From JBBQUN01 sp963717115 (GTDB taxonomy: Bacteria; Actinomycetota; Acidimicrobiia; Acidimicrobiales; SZUA-35), in NCBI GenBank assembly GCA_963717115.1, contig CAVQVO010000017.1:496001-560000 (forward strand): a DNA stretch of 64,000 nucleotides. The letters are read 5' to 3'. The notes below the pieces were generated by a model. That model searched no databases. It worked only from the letters and a program-made list of their open reading frames with translations, and was not told the DNA's origin. The position numbers were made by a program, and so were the translations under genes. Every line of letters begins with the position of its first letter. The first letter of the stretch is position 1. This document shows, piece by piece, positions 34,498 through 43,356 of this stretch.

Positions 34498-35324
34498 GCA
34501 CCAATCGTCCCCGGTACGGCCAGGTCGATCGCGACTACGGGCTGCGCCTCGCCACCACGCCGCCCGACGAGGACGGACCGGTGTGGATGGTCAACCTGAT
34601 GAAGTACCGCGAGGTCGCCGAGTACGCCGACGGGCGAGCGTCGGGCATCAGCGGGCGAGAGGCCGACGACCTGTATGCGCCGCTCGGGCCGTTGGCTGCG
34701 ATCGGGGCCGAGATCGTGTTCGTCGGCGACGTCGAGCAACAGCTCCTCGGCGACGACACGGTGTGGGACCGGATCGGGGTGGTGAAGTATCCGACCCGGA
34801 AGGCATTCATCGACATGCAGTCACGCGCCGACTTCCAGGAGCAGCACCACCACAAGGACGCCGGGATGGCGTCGACCATCGTCATGGGCTGTCAGCCCAT
34901 GGATCGGATGGAGCCGCCCGAGGGCGTCGTGTCGGCCGATTGGGCCGAGGTCCCTCACCCGCCGACCGACGACGACGGCCCGGTGGTCGTCCTGCACGTG
35001 CTGCGCTTCGAAGACGTCGAGGCCCCCGACCGGACCCCCGCCCACATGGAGGCGTATCAGACGGCCGCGGGCCGGGTGGCATCGAAGCACGGCGTGGTGA
35101 TCTCGGGCTGGTTCGCCGTCGAGGGCACGATCATCGGCGACGGACGATCGTGGCACCAGGTCCGGTTCAACCTGTTCCCGAGCAAGGCGGCATTCATGGC
35201 CGTTGCCACGGACCCCGATCGGTTGGTCGCCCAGCAGGAGCACCGCGAGGTCGCCATCGCCGACACCTACGCCATGATCGTCCGGCCCCGGATCAACGAC
35301 CTCGCCCGGTCGACCCGGGGCTGA
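34494..35324 (+). CDS. Tandem DUF1330-like protein
   Basis: 276 residues made of two ferredoxin-like alpha+beta barrel repeats, the first with GPVWMVNLMKYREVAEYADG and the second with PVVVLHVLRFEDVEAPDRTP. A single chain would mimic the usual dimer. The function of such proteins is unknown. Last gene of the operon started at 27423; ATG overlaps the sulfatase stop. It is convergent with the gene at 35341, only 16 nt away. Confidence 0.8.
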   Translation: MSTNRPRYGQVDRDYGLRLATTPPDEDGPVWMVNLMKYREVAEYADGRASGISGREADDLYAPLGPLAAIGAEIVFVGDVEQQLLGDDTVWDRIGVVKYPTRKAFIDMQSRADFQEQHHHKDAGMASTIVMGCQPMDRMEPPEGVVSADWAEVPHPPTDDDGPVVVLHVLRFEDVEAPDRTPAHMEAYQTAAGRVASKHGVVISGWFAVEGTIIGDGRSWHQVRFNLFPSKAAFMAVATDPDRLVAQQEHREVAIADTYAMIVRPRINDLARSTRG

Positions 35325-35340
35325 ACCCCGACCCCAGCGA

Positions 35341-35754
35341 TCACCGGGCCCGCATGCGGTTGTTGCGTGCGTTGTGTTCGACCTCGGCCAGACCGAGGGC
35401 CTCGAGCACCGGTGGCACGTAGTTCCCGAACCGGCCGCGCAACCCCTTCTTCATGCCGTACCAGCCGCCGACGGGATTGGATTCGTCCCGGCCCCAGGCC
35501 TCGACGGTGTCGTCGGCGACCGGTTTCTGCTCGTCGGCGTTTCCCAGCGCCATCCAATCGCCACGTTGTCGCAGCATGGCGTGGAGGTCGTCGATGCAGC
35601 GGAGGTGATACCGCAGTTGCGTCGACTTGACCTGGACCACGAGCGCCGGCGGGTCGGCGTCGGGATCGCGATACGCCTCGAACTCCGACTTCCCGGGGGG
35701 CGTGCAGAGGATCCAGGGGTCCTCGGGGGTTCCACTTCCTTCGACCTGCGGCAT
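35341..35754 (-). CDS. Conserved hypothetical protein
   Basis: 137 residues from ATG at 35754: GSGTPEDPWILCTPPGKSEF, VVQVKSTQLRYHLRCIDDLH, GDWMALGNADEQKPVADDTV, YGMKKGLRGRFGNYVPPVLE. I have seen this type annotated as hypothetical in actinobacteria and cannot give a function. GAAGGA lies 7 nt before ATG 35754. A GTG at 35790 is also in frame but falls on the probable -10 (TAGGGT), which favours 35754. Divergent from a WYL-type regulator, a common partner arrangement. Confidence 0.8.
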   Translation of the reverse strand: MPQVEGSGTPEDPWILCTPPGKSEFEAYRDPDADPPALVVQVKSTQLRYHLRCIDDLHAMLRQRGDWMALGNADEQKPVADDTVEAWGRDESNPVGGWYGMKKGLRGRFGNYVPPVLEALGLAEVEHNARNNRMRAR

Positions 35755-35806
35755 GGCGCGTCCTTCGTTCTGCTCGGGGATGGCCCTCACCCTAGAGACC
35801 GATGAC

Positions 35807-35821
35807 TGACATCTCTTGTCA
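35807..35821. promoter_or_regulatory. Palindrome TGACA-N5-TGTCA between divergent genes
   Basis: TGACA (35807-35811) and TGTCA (35817-35821) with TCTCT between, 31 nt upstream of the regulator start. Probable operator of the adjacent YafY-type regulator controlling both genes. Confidence 0.55.
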
Positions 35822-35851
35822 TGAATATCGGGAGGGCGTCAGACTGGCGCC

Positions 35852-36455
35852 ATGCGCGCCGGACGACTCGTCTCGATCCTGTTGATCCTGCAACGGCGGG
35901 GGAGGGTGACCACGGCCCAGTTGGCCGAAGAACTCGAGGTCAGCCAGCGCACGGTCCTGCGAGACCTCGACGAGCTGTCGGGGGCCGGCGTTCCGGTCTT
36001 TGCGACCCGGGGGCCGGGCGGCGGTTTCGAACTCCTCGATGGTTTCGCGGCACTCTCTACCCGATCCGGTGTCGTGGGCCCCTCGGGTTCGGCGTCCCGG
36101 GCCGCCCCGGCGCGCCGTGGTCCGGATCTCGCCCGAGGGTCGACAACTGGCCGCAGTCTTCGATCGACTCCAGCCCCTTCGTCTTCGTCGCTCGGCGAAC
36201 CCCGACGCCGACGGTTGGGTGATCGCCACGTTCCGGCTCGACTCCCGCGATGGCGCCGTCATGGACATCCTGTCGCTCTCGCCCCACGTCGAGGTCCTCG
36301 AACCGGCGGAGCTGCGTCGGGTCGTGGCCGAGGGCGCCCGCGCCGCCCTGGCCCTCCACACCGACGATGCCCGCGCAGACGCCATTCGTGGATCGGGGTC
36401 GCCGGAATCCGGTGCGTGGGATCCAGAGTTGGTCGAGCGGGGTCGAGGGGAGTAG
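35852..36455 (+). CDS. Short YafY/DeoR-type HTH regulator with WCX-like C-domain, one frameshift
   Basis: The N-terminal HTH_11 (RAGRLVSILLILQRRGRVTT, LAEELEVSQRTVLRDLDELS, PVFATRGPGGGFELLDGF) is in frame with ATG 35852. After about 36047 the protein continues in another frame as RHSLPDPVSWAPRVRRPGPP then VVRISPEGRQLAAVFDRLQP, and ends with HVEVLEPAELRRVVAEGARA, a WCX-like ligand or oligomerisation part. Skipping one base after GGTTTC joins them. About 200 residues in all, a short class lacking the full WYL domain. It likely controls itself and the divergent 35341 gene. Confidence 0.75.
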
Positions 36456-36458
36456 AGA

Positions 36459-37292
36459 GTGTCGATGGATCCGATGACCACCGAGGCGTTCCTCGGGCTC
36501 GAACGAGTGGACGATCACCGCTGGAAACTGCCGGTGATCGACCGGGTGTGCGGAGGCGGTCGGGGTTCGCTGTTCGGTGGCGCCGGGCTCGCCGCCGGCG
36601 TGGTCGCCCTCGAACGATCGGCCGAACGACCCGTGGTCTGGGCCACCGGTCAGTACGTGTCGCTGACCGGCACCGGCGACGTCATCGACCTCGAGGTCCA
36701 GCTGCCGGCCGTGGGGCGTACCGTCACCCAGGGACGGGTCATCGGCCACGTCGGCGATCGTGAGATCGTCACGGTGCTCGGTGCGGTCGGCCAACGGACC
36801 GAGGTCTTCCGAGGCGTGTGGGATGTCATGCCCGACGCCGGACGTCCCGACGACGCCCGGGCCGTCGTCCGGGAGTCCGATGGCGAGAACGTGCACCACC
36901 ACATCGAGGTCCGCATGGCGAGGGGCATGTTCGGGTTCGCCGACGACGGCGGCGAGCCGAGCGGTGACCAGCGGACCCTGCTCTGGGTCCGGATGCGCGA
37001 CGTCCGCCTCGATGCCGCGGCGCTGGCGATGGTCGCCGACTACATGCCATCGGCGCTCGGCAACGCGCTCGGTCGCCGCATCAACTGCACGTCACTCGAC
37101 AACACGATCCGCTTCGCCAACCGTCTCGACGACCTCGACGCCGACGGGTGGGTGCTCTGTGACAACCGCATCGAGTTCGTTGGCAACGGGTTCGCCCACG
37201 GCTCGTGCTTCATGTGGAGCGAAGCGGGCGACATGCTGGCCACGGCCAGCCAATCCGTCCTCGTCGTGCCACCCCAGCCCGACACTGCCTGA
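36459..37292 (+). CDS. Acyl-CoA thioesterase family protein (double hotdog, TesB-like)
   Basis: 277 residues in two hotdog-like halves. The first has GSLFGGAGLAAGVVALERSA and VWATGQYVSLTGTGDVIDLE; the second has ADYMPSALGNALGRRINCTS followed by the closing DGWVLCDNRIEFVGNGFAHG. This layout is that of TesB/thioesterase-like proteins that cleave acyl-CoA. GTG at 36459 follows GAGGGGAGTAGAG. The dehalogenase gene starts 13 nt downstream. Confidence 0.82.
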   Translation: MSMDPMTTEAFLGLERVDDHRWKLPVIDRVCGGGRGSLFGGAGLAAGVVALERSAERPVVWATGQYVSLTGTGDVIDLEVQLPAVGRTVTQGRVIGHVGDREIVTVLGAVGQRTEVFRGVWDVMPDAGRPDDARAVVRESDGENVHHHIEVRMARGMFGFADDGGEPSGDQRTLLWVRMRDVRLDAAALAMVADYMPSALGNALGRRINCTSLDNTIRFANRLDDLDADGWVLCDNRIEFVGNGFAHGSCFMWSEAGDMLATASQSVLVVPPQPDTA

Positions 37293-37305
37293 ACCAGGAA
37301 CCGCC

Positions 37306-38271
37306 ATGACCGAGTTCGTCCGAACCGACGATGCCCACTTCGAGGCCCTCGACGACTGGCCGTACGCACCGAGATATCACCCGTGGAAGGACCTGCGGGT
37401 CCACTACGTCGACGAGGGCCCGACCGATGGCCCCGTCATGCTCCTCCTCCACGGCATGCCGACCTGGGGCTACCTCTACCGCACGATGATCCCCGCCCTG
37501 GTCGAGGCCGGCTACCGGTGCATCGCCCCCGACCACCTGGGCTTCGGGCGCAGCGACAAGCCGACCGATCCGAACTGGTACTCCATCGCTCGGCACACCG
37601 AGGTGCTCACCTCGCTGGTCACTGCTCTCGACCTGAACGACGTCACCCTCGTCTGTCAGGACTGGGGCGGACCGACGGGCCTCGCCCAGGCGGCCACCAT
37701 GCCCGAACGGTTCGGTCGGCTCGTGATCATGAACACCTGGCTCCATCACCCCGACTACGAGTACAGCGACGGCATCCGCAACTGGATCGCGAACTGGCAC
37801 GAGGGGGGACTGTTCCACCGCTCCTCACCGAACCTCGCCCTGCTGCTCCTCCTCAGTGGTCGACTGGTCGAGCCGCCCGTCGTGTTCGGCGCCCTCACGT
37901 CGGGCACCGAGCCCGAGCTCGAGGGTGAAGCGGCCCGGGTCTACCAGGGATTCGCCGCACCGTTCCGGGATCTGCCCGACGAGGCCTACAACGGAGCCCG
38001 CTGGTTCCCGCTGTCGATCCCGCTCGACGATTACCACAGCGGGAACGGCGCCGCCCAGACCCTGCACTACCGGATACTGCTCGGTTGGGACAAGCCCGTC
38101 CACTTCGTGTGGGGTGGGGCCGACAACGTGTTCACCGAGGCCTGGGGGCGAACCTGGGCCGAACGCATGGGGGCCGACATCGACGTGATCCCCGACGCCA
38201 ACCACTTCCTGCAGAACTCTCATGGACCGCTGGTCGTCGAGTACATCCTGCGCAGGTTCGACGGAGACTGA
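37306..38271 (+). CDS. Haloalkane dehalogenase-family alpha/beta hydrolase
   Basis: 321 residues. HGMPTWGYLYRTMIP, APDHLGFGRSDKP, nucleophile elbow LVCQDWGG (Asp119, Trp120), the acid region VWGGADNVF and base PDANHFLQN. The Asp-Trp pair after Gln is diagnostic of haloalkane dehalogenases. HGMP rather than HGEP and a larger cap set it apart from the DhlA-like copy at 30547, so the two probably differ in substrate. CAGGAA precedes the ATG. Same transcript as the thioesterase. Confidence 0.88.
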   Translation: MTEFVRTDDAHFEALDDWPYAPRYHPWKDLRVHYVDEGPTDGPVMLLLHGMPTWGYLYRTMIPALVEAGYRCIAPDHLGFGRSDKPTDPNWYSIARHTEVLTSLVTALDLNDVTLVCQDWGGPTGLAQAATMPERFGRLVIMNTWLHHPDYEYSDGIRNWIANWHEGGLFHRSSPNLALLLLLSGRLVEPPVVFGALTSGTEPELEGEAARVYQGFAAPFRDLPDEAYNGARWFPLSIPLDDYHSGNGAAQTLHYRILLGWDKPVHFVWGGADNVFTEAWGRTWAERMGADIDVIPDANHFLQNSHGPLVVEYILRRFDGD

Positions 38272-38303
38272 ACGACGTGCCGGCCCGACGAGCCGGGGCA
38301 GCG

Positions 38304-40682
38304 TCAGATGACGTCGGCATCGGCCAACGAACGGCGGATGTCGACGTCGGCCCGGGGGACGACGTCGGGGCAGAACCGCAGTGAGGCCAGTTCGAGCGCG
38401 TCGCGGACCTCCTCGACCAGCATGGGGGCGTCGGCCCGTGCGCACTCGATCACCACCGAGTCGTGCACGGTCTGAACGGGGACGGCGCCCGGATAGCGGC
38501 GGAGCCGGCCGTGGAGGTCGGCATAGGCGGCCAGCATGATGTCGGCGACGCCACCCTGGATCGGGGCGTTGCGCCAGGCGTTGACCATGGCCGAGACCCG
38601 GCTCCTGGCCGCCTTTCGGAGGAACCCGTTGGCAACGGGGGTGCCGAGCTGTGCGGCGACGGCCTCGACGTAGCGCCGCCGCAGATCACGCTCCTCGAAC
38701 GCCTTGGTCAGCTCGGCGTCACCCGGGGGGCTCACGAGATCGTGGAGCACGAGGGAATGCTCGAGTTCGAACCAGCGCCGCACGGCGATCAGTTCGGCGG
38801 ACTCGGTTCGGATGGCGTCGATCGCCGCCTCGAGGAAGAGCCGGTCGAGGTGCAGGTTGAACTGCTGGCGGCGTCCCGAGAGGGTTCGGCTCGCGAACAC
38901 GAACGGCTCGCCGTCACCGAGCAGGGCAACGGGTGCCGAGTACCGGAGGATCCACGCCACCCCGTCACCGGTCGTGGTGTCGCCGGCCGGAGCGCCGGCG
39001 TTGCGATCGGGATGGAGATCGACGATCTCGTCGACCGACGGCCAGCGCCCCTGGGTCTTGCGAAACGAGCGCCGGATCGAGGCAACCGCCCCGAACTCCC
39101 GGGCGAGCCGCAGGCTGAGGTCCCAGTCGATCCGAGCCGTCTGCTCGCTGATGGCCTGGATCTCGGCGATTCGTTCCTCGGCCCAGCTCGCGGTGCCGGG
39201 GTATGTCCGACGGTAGGTGGCCAGGAGGTTCGCCGCCTCGTCGCGGGTCGTCGGTGAACCCTCGGCGGTCAACGACCGGGCGAGTGCCGAGGCCCCGGTG
39301 CCGTAGGCGATCCCGAAGTTCAGGGCCTTGGCGATCTGGCGGAGGTGCTTGAACCGAGCCGGGTCGGACTCCGCCAGCTCGGCGGGGTCGAAGCCGAACA
39401 TGCTCGCAGCGGTGCTGACGTGGACGTCGTCGCCCCGGGCGAACGCCCGTCGGAGCGGTTCGTCGACGGCGACCTGGGCGAGGAATCGGAGTTCGGCCTG
39501 ACTGAGATCGGCGTGGACGAAGACCCGGTCGTCGGTCGCCGGTCGGAAGTAGGGCTTCATCCTCGGCGTGAAGTTCTGGGCGTTCGGGTTCCGACTGGCC
39601 AGGCGGCCGGTGTTGGTCCCGACCACCTGGAGGTACTGCGGTCGGAGGCGTCCGTCGTCGTGGAGGTGCTCGTGGATCGACTCGCCGTAGGTGCCGAGGA
39701 TCTTGGACAGGTTCCGGAAGGCGAGCAGGGCGTCACACAGATCACCGCCGATCTCGCGGAGCACCGATGCCGTCACCGAGTCCGTGTCGGTCAGCGGCCG
39801 AGGGGACCCGAACCGGTGCTGGGTCCAGGCGTGGACCCGTTCGGCGGCCCATTCGTTGAGGGCGATCCGGACCTGGCGGTCCGAAGCCGGGTTCCAGGTG
39901 GGTTCGACGACGTCGTCGAACAGGTTTCCCTGGCCGCCGCCGGTGAGCGTGGCGAGCCGACCGATGATCTCGCGGTGCTGGTCCTCGACGGCAATGAGCT
40001 CGGCCTGCCAGCCGACCCAGTCGAAGGGCAGCCCGGACCGTTCCATCTGGTCGAGGAACGGCCGGGCGGCCATCTCGATGTCGGCGATCTGTTCGAGACC
40101 GGTGACGCGCAGCTCGCTCCGGATGGCGTCGGCGACCCAGAGCGTCTCGACGGCGTCGGCGGCAGCGTAGGAGATCTGCTGATCGCTGAGATCGTCGAAG
40201 GCGGTGTACGAGAGCTGGACGGTGCCCTTTCCCTCGGCCCGGATGCCGAGGTAGTGCTCGGTCGCCCAGGCCAGGCCGTGGTACCAGGTGACGCCGCTGC
40301 GGCCCTGGTGGATCAGGGCATCGGCGAGCTGGGCGTCCCACCACGTCAGGTCGGGGGTGGTGTCGGCGGAGCCCCACACGGCCGCATCGACCACCCGGGC
40401 GTCGAAGTCGGCGTTCCACGCATCGGCGGTGACGCCGGTCAGGACCGGACCGAGGAGCCTCGGGTCGAGGTCTCGGACATCGACGACGAAGACCGATTCG
40501 CGACCGGCGGGACCACGCACGGCGATCGACATCACCCGCATCTCGCCGGCCCGGGGTCCGTCGACCGGTACCTCGGTGTCGATGGCCACCCGATCGGCGG
40601 TCCGGATCGCGTCGGCCAGCACCGGCAGCCGGGCCGGGTCGTTCACGTAGGTGCAGTGGACCTGGCCGGGATCTCGGGTCAC
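38304..40682 (-). CDS. Family A DNA polymerase with 3'-5' exonuclease, no 5' nuclease
   Basis: 792 residues from GTG 40682. The N-terminal DEDD exonuclease keeps its acids: AIDTEV (Asp35, Glu37), NADFDARVVDA and YAAADAVETL. The polymerase has motif A VFVHADLSQAELRFLAQVA, motif B RQIAKALNFGIAYGTG and motif C TVHDSVVIE, with Ser in place of the usual Glu of HDE. Between B and C there is a long insertion. The 5'-3' nuclease domain of Pol I is absent. The start is set by TAGTGT 7 nt upstream (leaderless); a further GTG at 40700 is possible. It is probably a repair or accessory polymerase, and a phage-like origin is possible. Confidence 0.88.
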   Translation of the reverse strand: MTRDPGQVHCTYVNDPARLPVLADAIRTADRVAIDTEVPVDGPRAGEMRVMSIAVRGPAGRESVFVVDVRDLDPRLLGPVLTGVTADAWNADFDARVVDAAVWGSADTTPDLTWWDAQLADALIHQGRSGVTWYHGLAWATEHYLGIRAEGKGTVQLSYTAFDDLSDQQISYAAADAVETLWVADAIRSELRVTGLEQIADIEMAARPFLDQMERSGLPFDWVGWQAELIAVEDQHREIIGRLATLTGGGQGNLFDDVVEPTWNPASDRQVRIALNEWAAERVHAWTQHRFGSPRPLTDTDSVTASVLREIGGDLCDALLAFRNLSKILGTYGESIHEHLHDDGRLRPQYLQVVGTNTGRLASRNPNAQNFTPRMKPYFRPATDDRVFVHADLSQAELRFLAQVAVDEPLRRAFARGDDVHVSTAASMFGFDPAELAESDPARFKHLRQIAKALNFGIAYGTGASALARSLTAEGSPTTRDEAANLLATYRRTYPGTASWAEERIAEIQAISEQTARIDWDLSLRLAREFGAVASIRRSFRKTQGRWPSVDEIVDLHPDRNAGAPAGDTTTGDGVAWILRYSAPVALLGDGEPFVFASRTLSGRRQQFNLHLDRLFLEAAIDAIRTESAELIAVRRWFELEHSLVLHDLVSPPGDAELTKAFEERDLRRRYVEAVAAQLGTPVANGFLRKAARSRVSAMVNAWRNAPIQGGVADIMLAAYADLHGRLRRYPGAVPVQTVHDSVVIECARADAPMLVEEVRDALELASLRFCPDVVPRADVDIRRSLADADVI

Positions 40683-40689
40683 GAGGTCG

Positions 40690-40695
40690 ACACTA
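40690..40695 (-). promoter_or_regulatory. Candidate -10 element of the polymerase gene
   Basis: TAGTGT on the minus strand, 7 nt before GTG 40682; a CCCCGG-AA-CCGGGG palindrome lies just upstream at 40700-40713. Confidence 0.4.
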
Positions 40696-40838
40696 CCCAC
40701 CCCGGAACCGGGGGGAAGAGGCCGGGACTGTGAGGTGGTCGACCGGTGAGCGCGCTGACGCGTCGATCGGGGTTGGCGAGCGTCGATCCGGTTCGGTCCG
40801 TCGGCGCACCGATGATCGAGGTGGACCCGGCCGGATCG

Positions 40839-40844
40839 TAGGAT
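40839..40844 (+). promoter_or_regulatory. Candidate -10 element of a leaderless promoter (PhyH gene)
   Basis: TAGGAT, 6 nt before GTG 40851. A direct repeat GCGTCGATC lies farther upstream. Confidence 0.45.
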
Positions 40845-40850
40845 CGGGCC

Positions 40851-41711
40851 GTGCGCATCCCCGACTCGGTCCTCCGAACGATCCGCGACGAGGGCTATGC
40901 CGTCGTCGAGGGTTTCCTCTCGCCCGATGAACTCGCTTCGGCCCGAGCTGCGGTGTTCGAGCAGTTCCCGCCCCCCGAGACCTATTTCGCCGACCCGGGA
41001 TCCCACGAACACCTGGTGCGGCATCAGTTCTCCGGCCTTCGGGTCGGGCCCTTCCCGTCCTGGGATCTGACCCGCCTCGCCTTCCACCCCGATCTCGTCG
41101 ATGCGGCCGAGCGGTTCTGTGGGACCGCCGACCTCGACCTCTACAAGATCGAGCTGTGGGGCAAGTACTCCGGCGCAGTGGATTACGACCAGACGCACCA
41201 TCGTGACTTCGGGAATCACAGCCTCGTGGTGCCCCGCGCCGACGGCCGCTGGCCCCAGCTGACCACCTTCACCCTGCTCTCCGACGTGACCGACGCGGAC
41301 GGCCCCACCAAGGTCGTGCCCCGTTCGGTGGGTGACCGGCACGGCCTGACCCCACTGCACCTCGGGGTCGGCGACCTGGCCGAACACGAGCGTTCGGTGG
41401 TCGGGCCCGCCGGATCGCTCTTCCTCTACACCAGCGACGTCCTGCATCGGGGCTCGGCCATGACCGGTGAACGCCGCAGTCGTTTCGTGCTCCTCGCCGA
41501 CTACGCGGCGCGGGGCAACCCGTGGATGGGCAAGGTGAGCTGGCCGGGCCGGGCGCTGCAGCCCGGGTTCGCCGAGCTGATGGTGAGGGCGAGCCCCCGA
41601 GAGCGGGATCTGTTCGGGTTCCCGCCGATCGGCAACGAGTACTGGAACGAGCAGACCCTTCGCGACGTCGCCGCCCGCTGGCCCGGCATCGATCTGTCCC
41701 CCTATTCGTGA
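40851..41711 (+). CDS. Phytanoyl-CoA dioxygenase (PhyH) family protein
   Basis: 286 residues of the Fe(II)/2-oxoglutarate double-stranded beta-helix: DEGYAVVEGFLSPDELASAR at the N-terminus, TFTLLSDVTDADGPTKVVPR in the core, and VLHRGSAMTGERRSRFVLLA carrying the distal His and the 2-oxoglutarate-binding Arg. The HxD pair is probably the His-x-Asp of HHRDFG. It would hydroxylate an unknown small molecule. GTG 40851 follows TAGGAT by 6 nt, a leaderless layout. Confidence 0.85.
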   Translation: MRIPDSVLRTIRDEGYAVVEGFLSPDELASARAAVFEQFPPPETYFADPGSHEHLVRHQFSGLRVGPFPSWDLTRLAFHPDLVDAAERFCGTADLDLYKIELWGKYSGAVDYDQTHHRDFGNHSLVVPRADGRWPQLTTFTLLSDVTDADGPTKVVPRSVGDRHGLTPLHLGVGDLAEHERSVVGPAGSLFLYTSDVLHRGSAMTGERRSRFVLLADYAARGNPWMGKVSWPGRALQPGFAELMVRASPRERDLFGFPPIGNEYWNEQTLRDVAARWPGIDLSPYS

Positions 41712-41764
41712 TCCGAATCCCCGTTCGACGTCGGTTGCGCTGGCAGCCGTGCGGAAATCTGGTC

Positions 41765-41770
41765 TAGGAA
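41765..41770 (+). promoter_or_regulatory. Candidate -10 element before the acyl-CoA ligase
   Basis: TAGGAA, 6 nt before ATG 41777; the last base departs from TANNNT. Confidence 0.3.
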
Positions 41771-41776
41771 CTCGTC

Positions 41777-43353
41777 ATGACCGTGACCTCCGCCCACGTG
41801 CCCGGCGCCCTCTACACCCAGGTGGTGATCGATGCGCTCCGACGCTTCCCCGAGCGCGACGCCTTCGTCGACCGCCACCGCACGTGGACCTACGCCGAGA
41901 CCGCGGCCGAACTGTCGCGCTGGATCACGCTGCTGCAACGGCGGGGCCTCGGTCACAACGAGGGTGTCGGGGTGTTGTCGCCCAATCGAACCGAGGTCTG
42001 GTTCGCCCAGACCGCTCCGGCCTTCGCCGGCGGCCGGTACACCGCCATGCACCCGCTCGGCTCGCTCGACGACCACGTCTACGCCTGCGACGAGGCCGAG
42101 CTCCGCTTCCTCTTCGTCGACCCCGCCTACGCCGAACGGGGAGCCGCGCTGCTCGATCGATGTGCGTCGGTCGAGCAGGTGTTCTGGCTGGGCCCGACCG
42201 ACCAGGCGGCGGGGGAGGAGTTGACGGCGGCCCTCGCCGACATCTCGCCGGGGCCCCTCGATCCCGGCCCGCACGGACCCGACGACATCGCCTGGCTGCT
42301 CTACACCGGCGGGACCACCGGCGTGCCGAAGGCGGCGATGCTCACCGAACGGGGTCTCGCCCAGATGACCTTCAGCGTGTCGGTGGGCTGGGACCTGCCG
42401 GCCGAGCGCCGGCATCTCGCCGTCGCCCCGATCAGTCATGCCGCCGGCATGCTGGTGGTGCCGACCATGCTGGCCGGTGGGACGTCGTTCCTGCAGGCCG
42501 GGTTCAATCCGGCCGACTGGCTGGCAGCCATCGCCGAGCACCGCATCACCCTGAGCCTGCTCGTCCCGACGATGATCTACGCGGTCCTGGACCACCCCGA
42601 CCTCGCCGACGCCGATCTCGGTTCCCTGCAGACCGTCATGTACGGCGCCTCGCCCATGTCGCCCAGCCGCCTGATCGAGGCCATCGAACGGATCGGTCCC
42701 GTCTTCGCCCAGCTCTACGGCCAAACCGAATGCACCGGGATCGCCACCGCCCTGTGGCGCGCTCAGCACGACGTCGACGACGTCGGGCGCCTCACCTCGT
42801 GCGGTCAACCGATGCCGGGCAATCGCGTGGAGGTGCTCGACGACGATCACCGCCCGGTGGCCCCGGGGCAGGCCGGTGAGATCTGTGTGCAGGGCCCAAC
42901 GGTCATGCTGGGCTACTGGAAGCAGCCCGAACTGACCGCCGAGACCGTCATCGACGGCTGGCTCCACACCGGTGACATGGCCACGGTCGACGAGAACGGG
43001 TTCGTCACGATCGTCGATCGCAAGAAGGACATGATCGTCTCGGGCGGGTTCAACGTGTTCCCCGCGAGATCGAAGACGTGTTGACCACCGACCCGGCGGT
43101 CTCCATGGCGGCGGTCATCGGGGTACCCGACGACAAATGGGGTGAAGCGGTCACGGCCCTGGTGGTGGCCAAGCCCGGTTCGACCGTCGATGTCACTCGG
43201 CTGATCGACCTGGTGAAGGCCCGCAAGGGTCCGGTCTACGCCCCGAAGACCATCGAGGTCGTCGAGTCGATCCCGGTGACCGCCGTCGGCAAGGCCGACA
43301 AGAAGGCGCTCCGCGCCCGGTACTGGACCGACACCGGGCGGGGCGTGAACTGA
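41777..43353 (+). CDS. Acyl-CoA synthetase (class I adenylate-forming), one-base frameshift
   Basis: About 525 residues after correction. P-loop LLYTGGTTGVPKAAML, A5 motif LYGQTECTG, A7 WLHTGDMATVDENGF, A8 hinge IVDRKKDMIVSGGFNVFP and the C-terminal A10 Lys in VTAVGKADKKALR. The frame breaks at the C run 43060-43063. One more C would give FNVFPREIEDVL and join the second part (43078-43353). It activates a carboxylic acid as CoA thioester. TAGGAA lies 6 nt before ATG 41777. It follows the PhyH gene and could feed CoA substrates to the thioesterase or other catabolism; the substrate is unknown. Confidence 0.9.
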
Positions 43354-43356
43354 CGG

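Noticed and set aside
40683..41447. N-terminal extension of the DNA polymerase by 255 residues
   Set aside because: It would be antisense to the PhyH gene. The exonuclease domain begins right after the GTG at 40682.
43060..43080. Programmed frameshift in the acyl-CoA ligase
   Set aside because: No slippery heptamer or stimulator is evident, and the break is a short C run with one base missing, like the other indels in the window.
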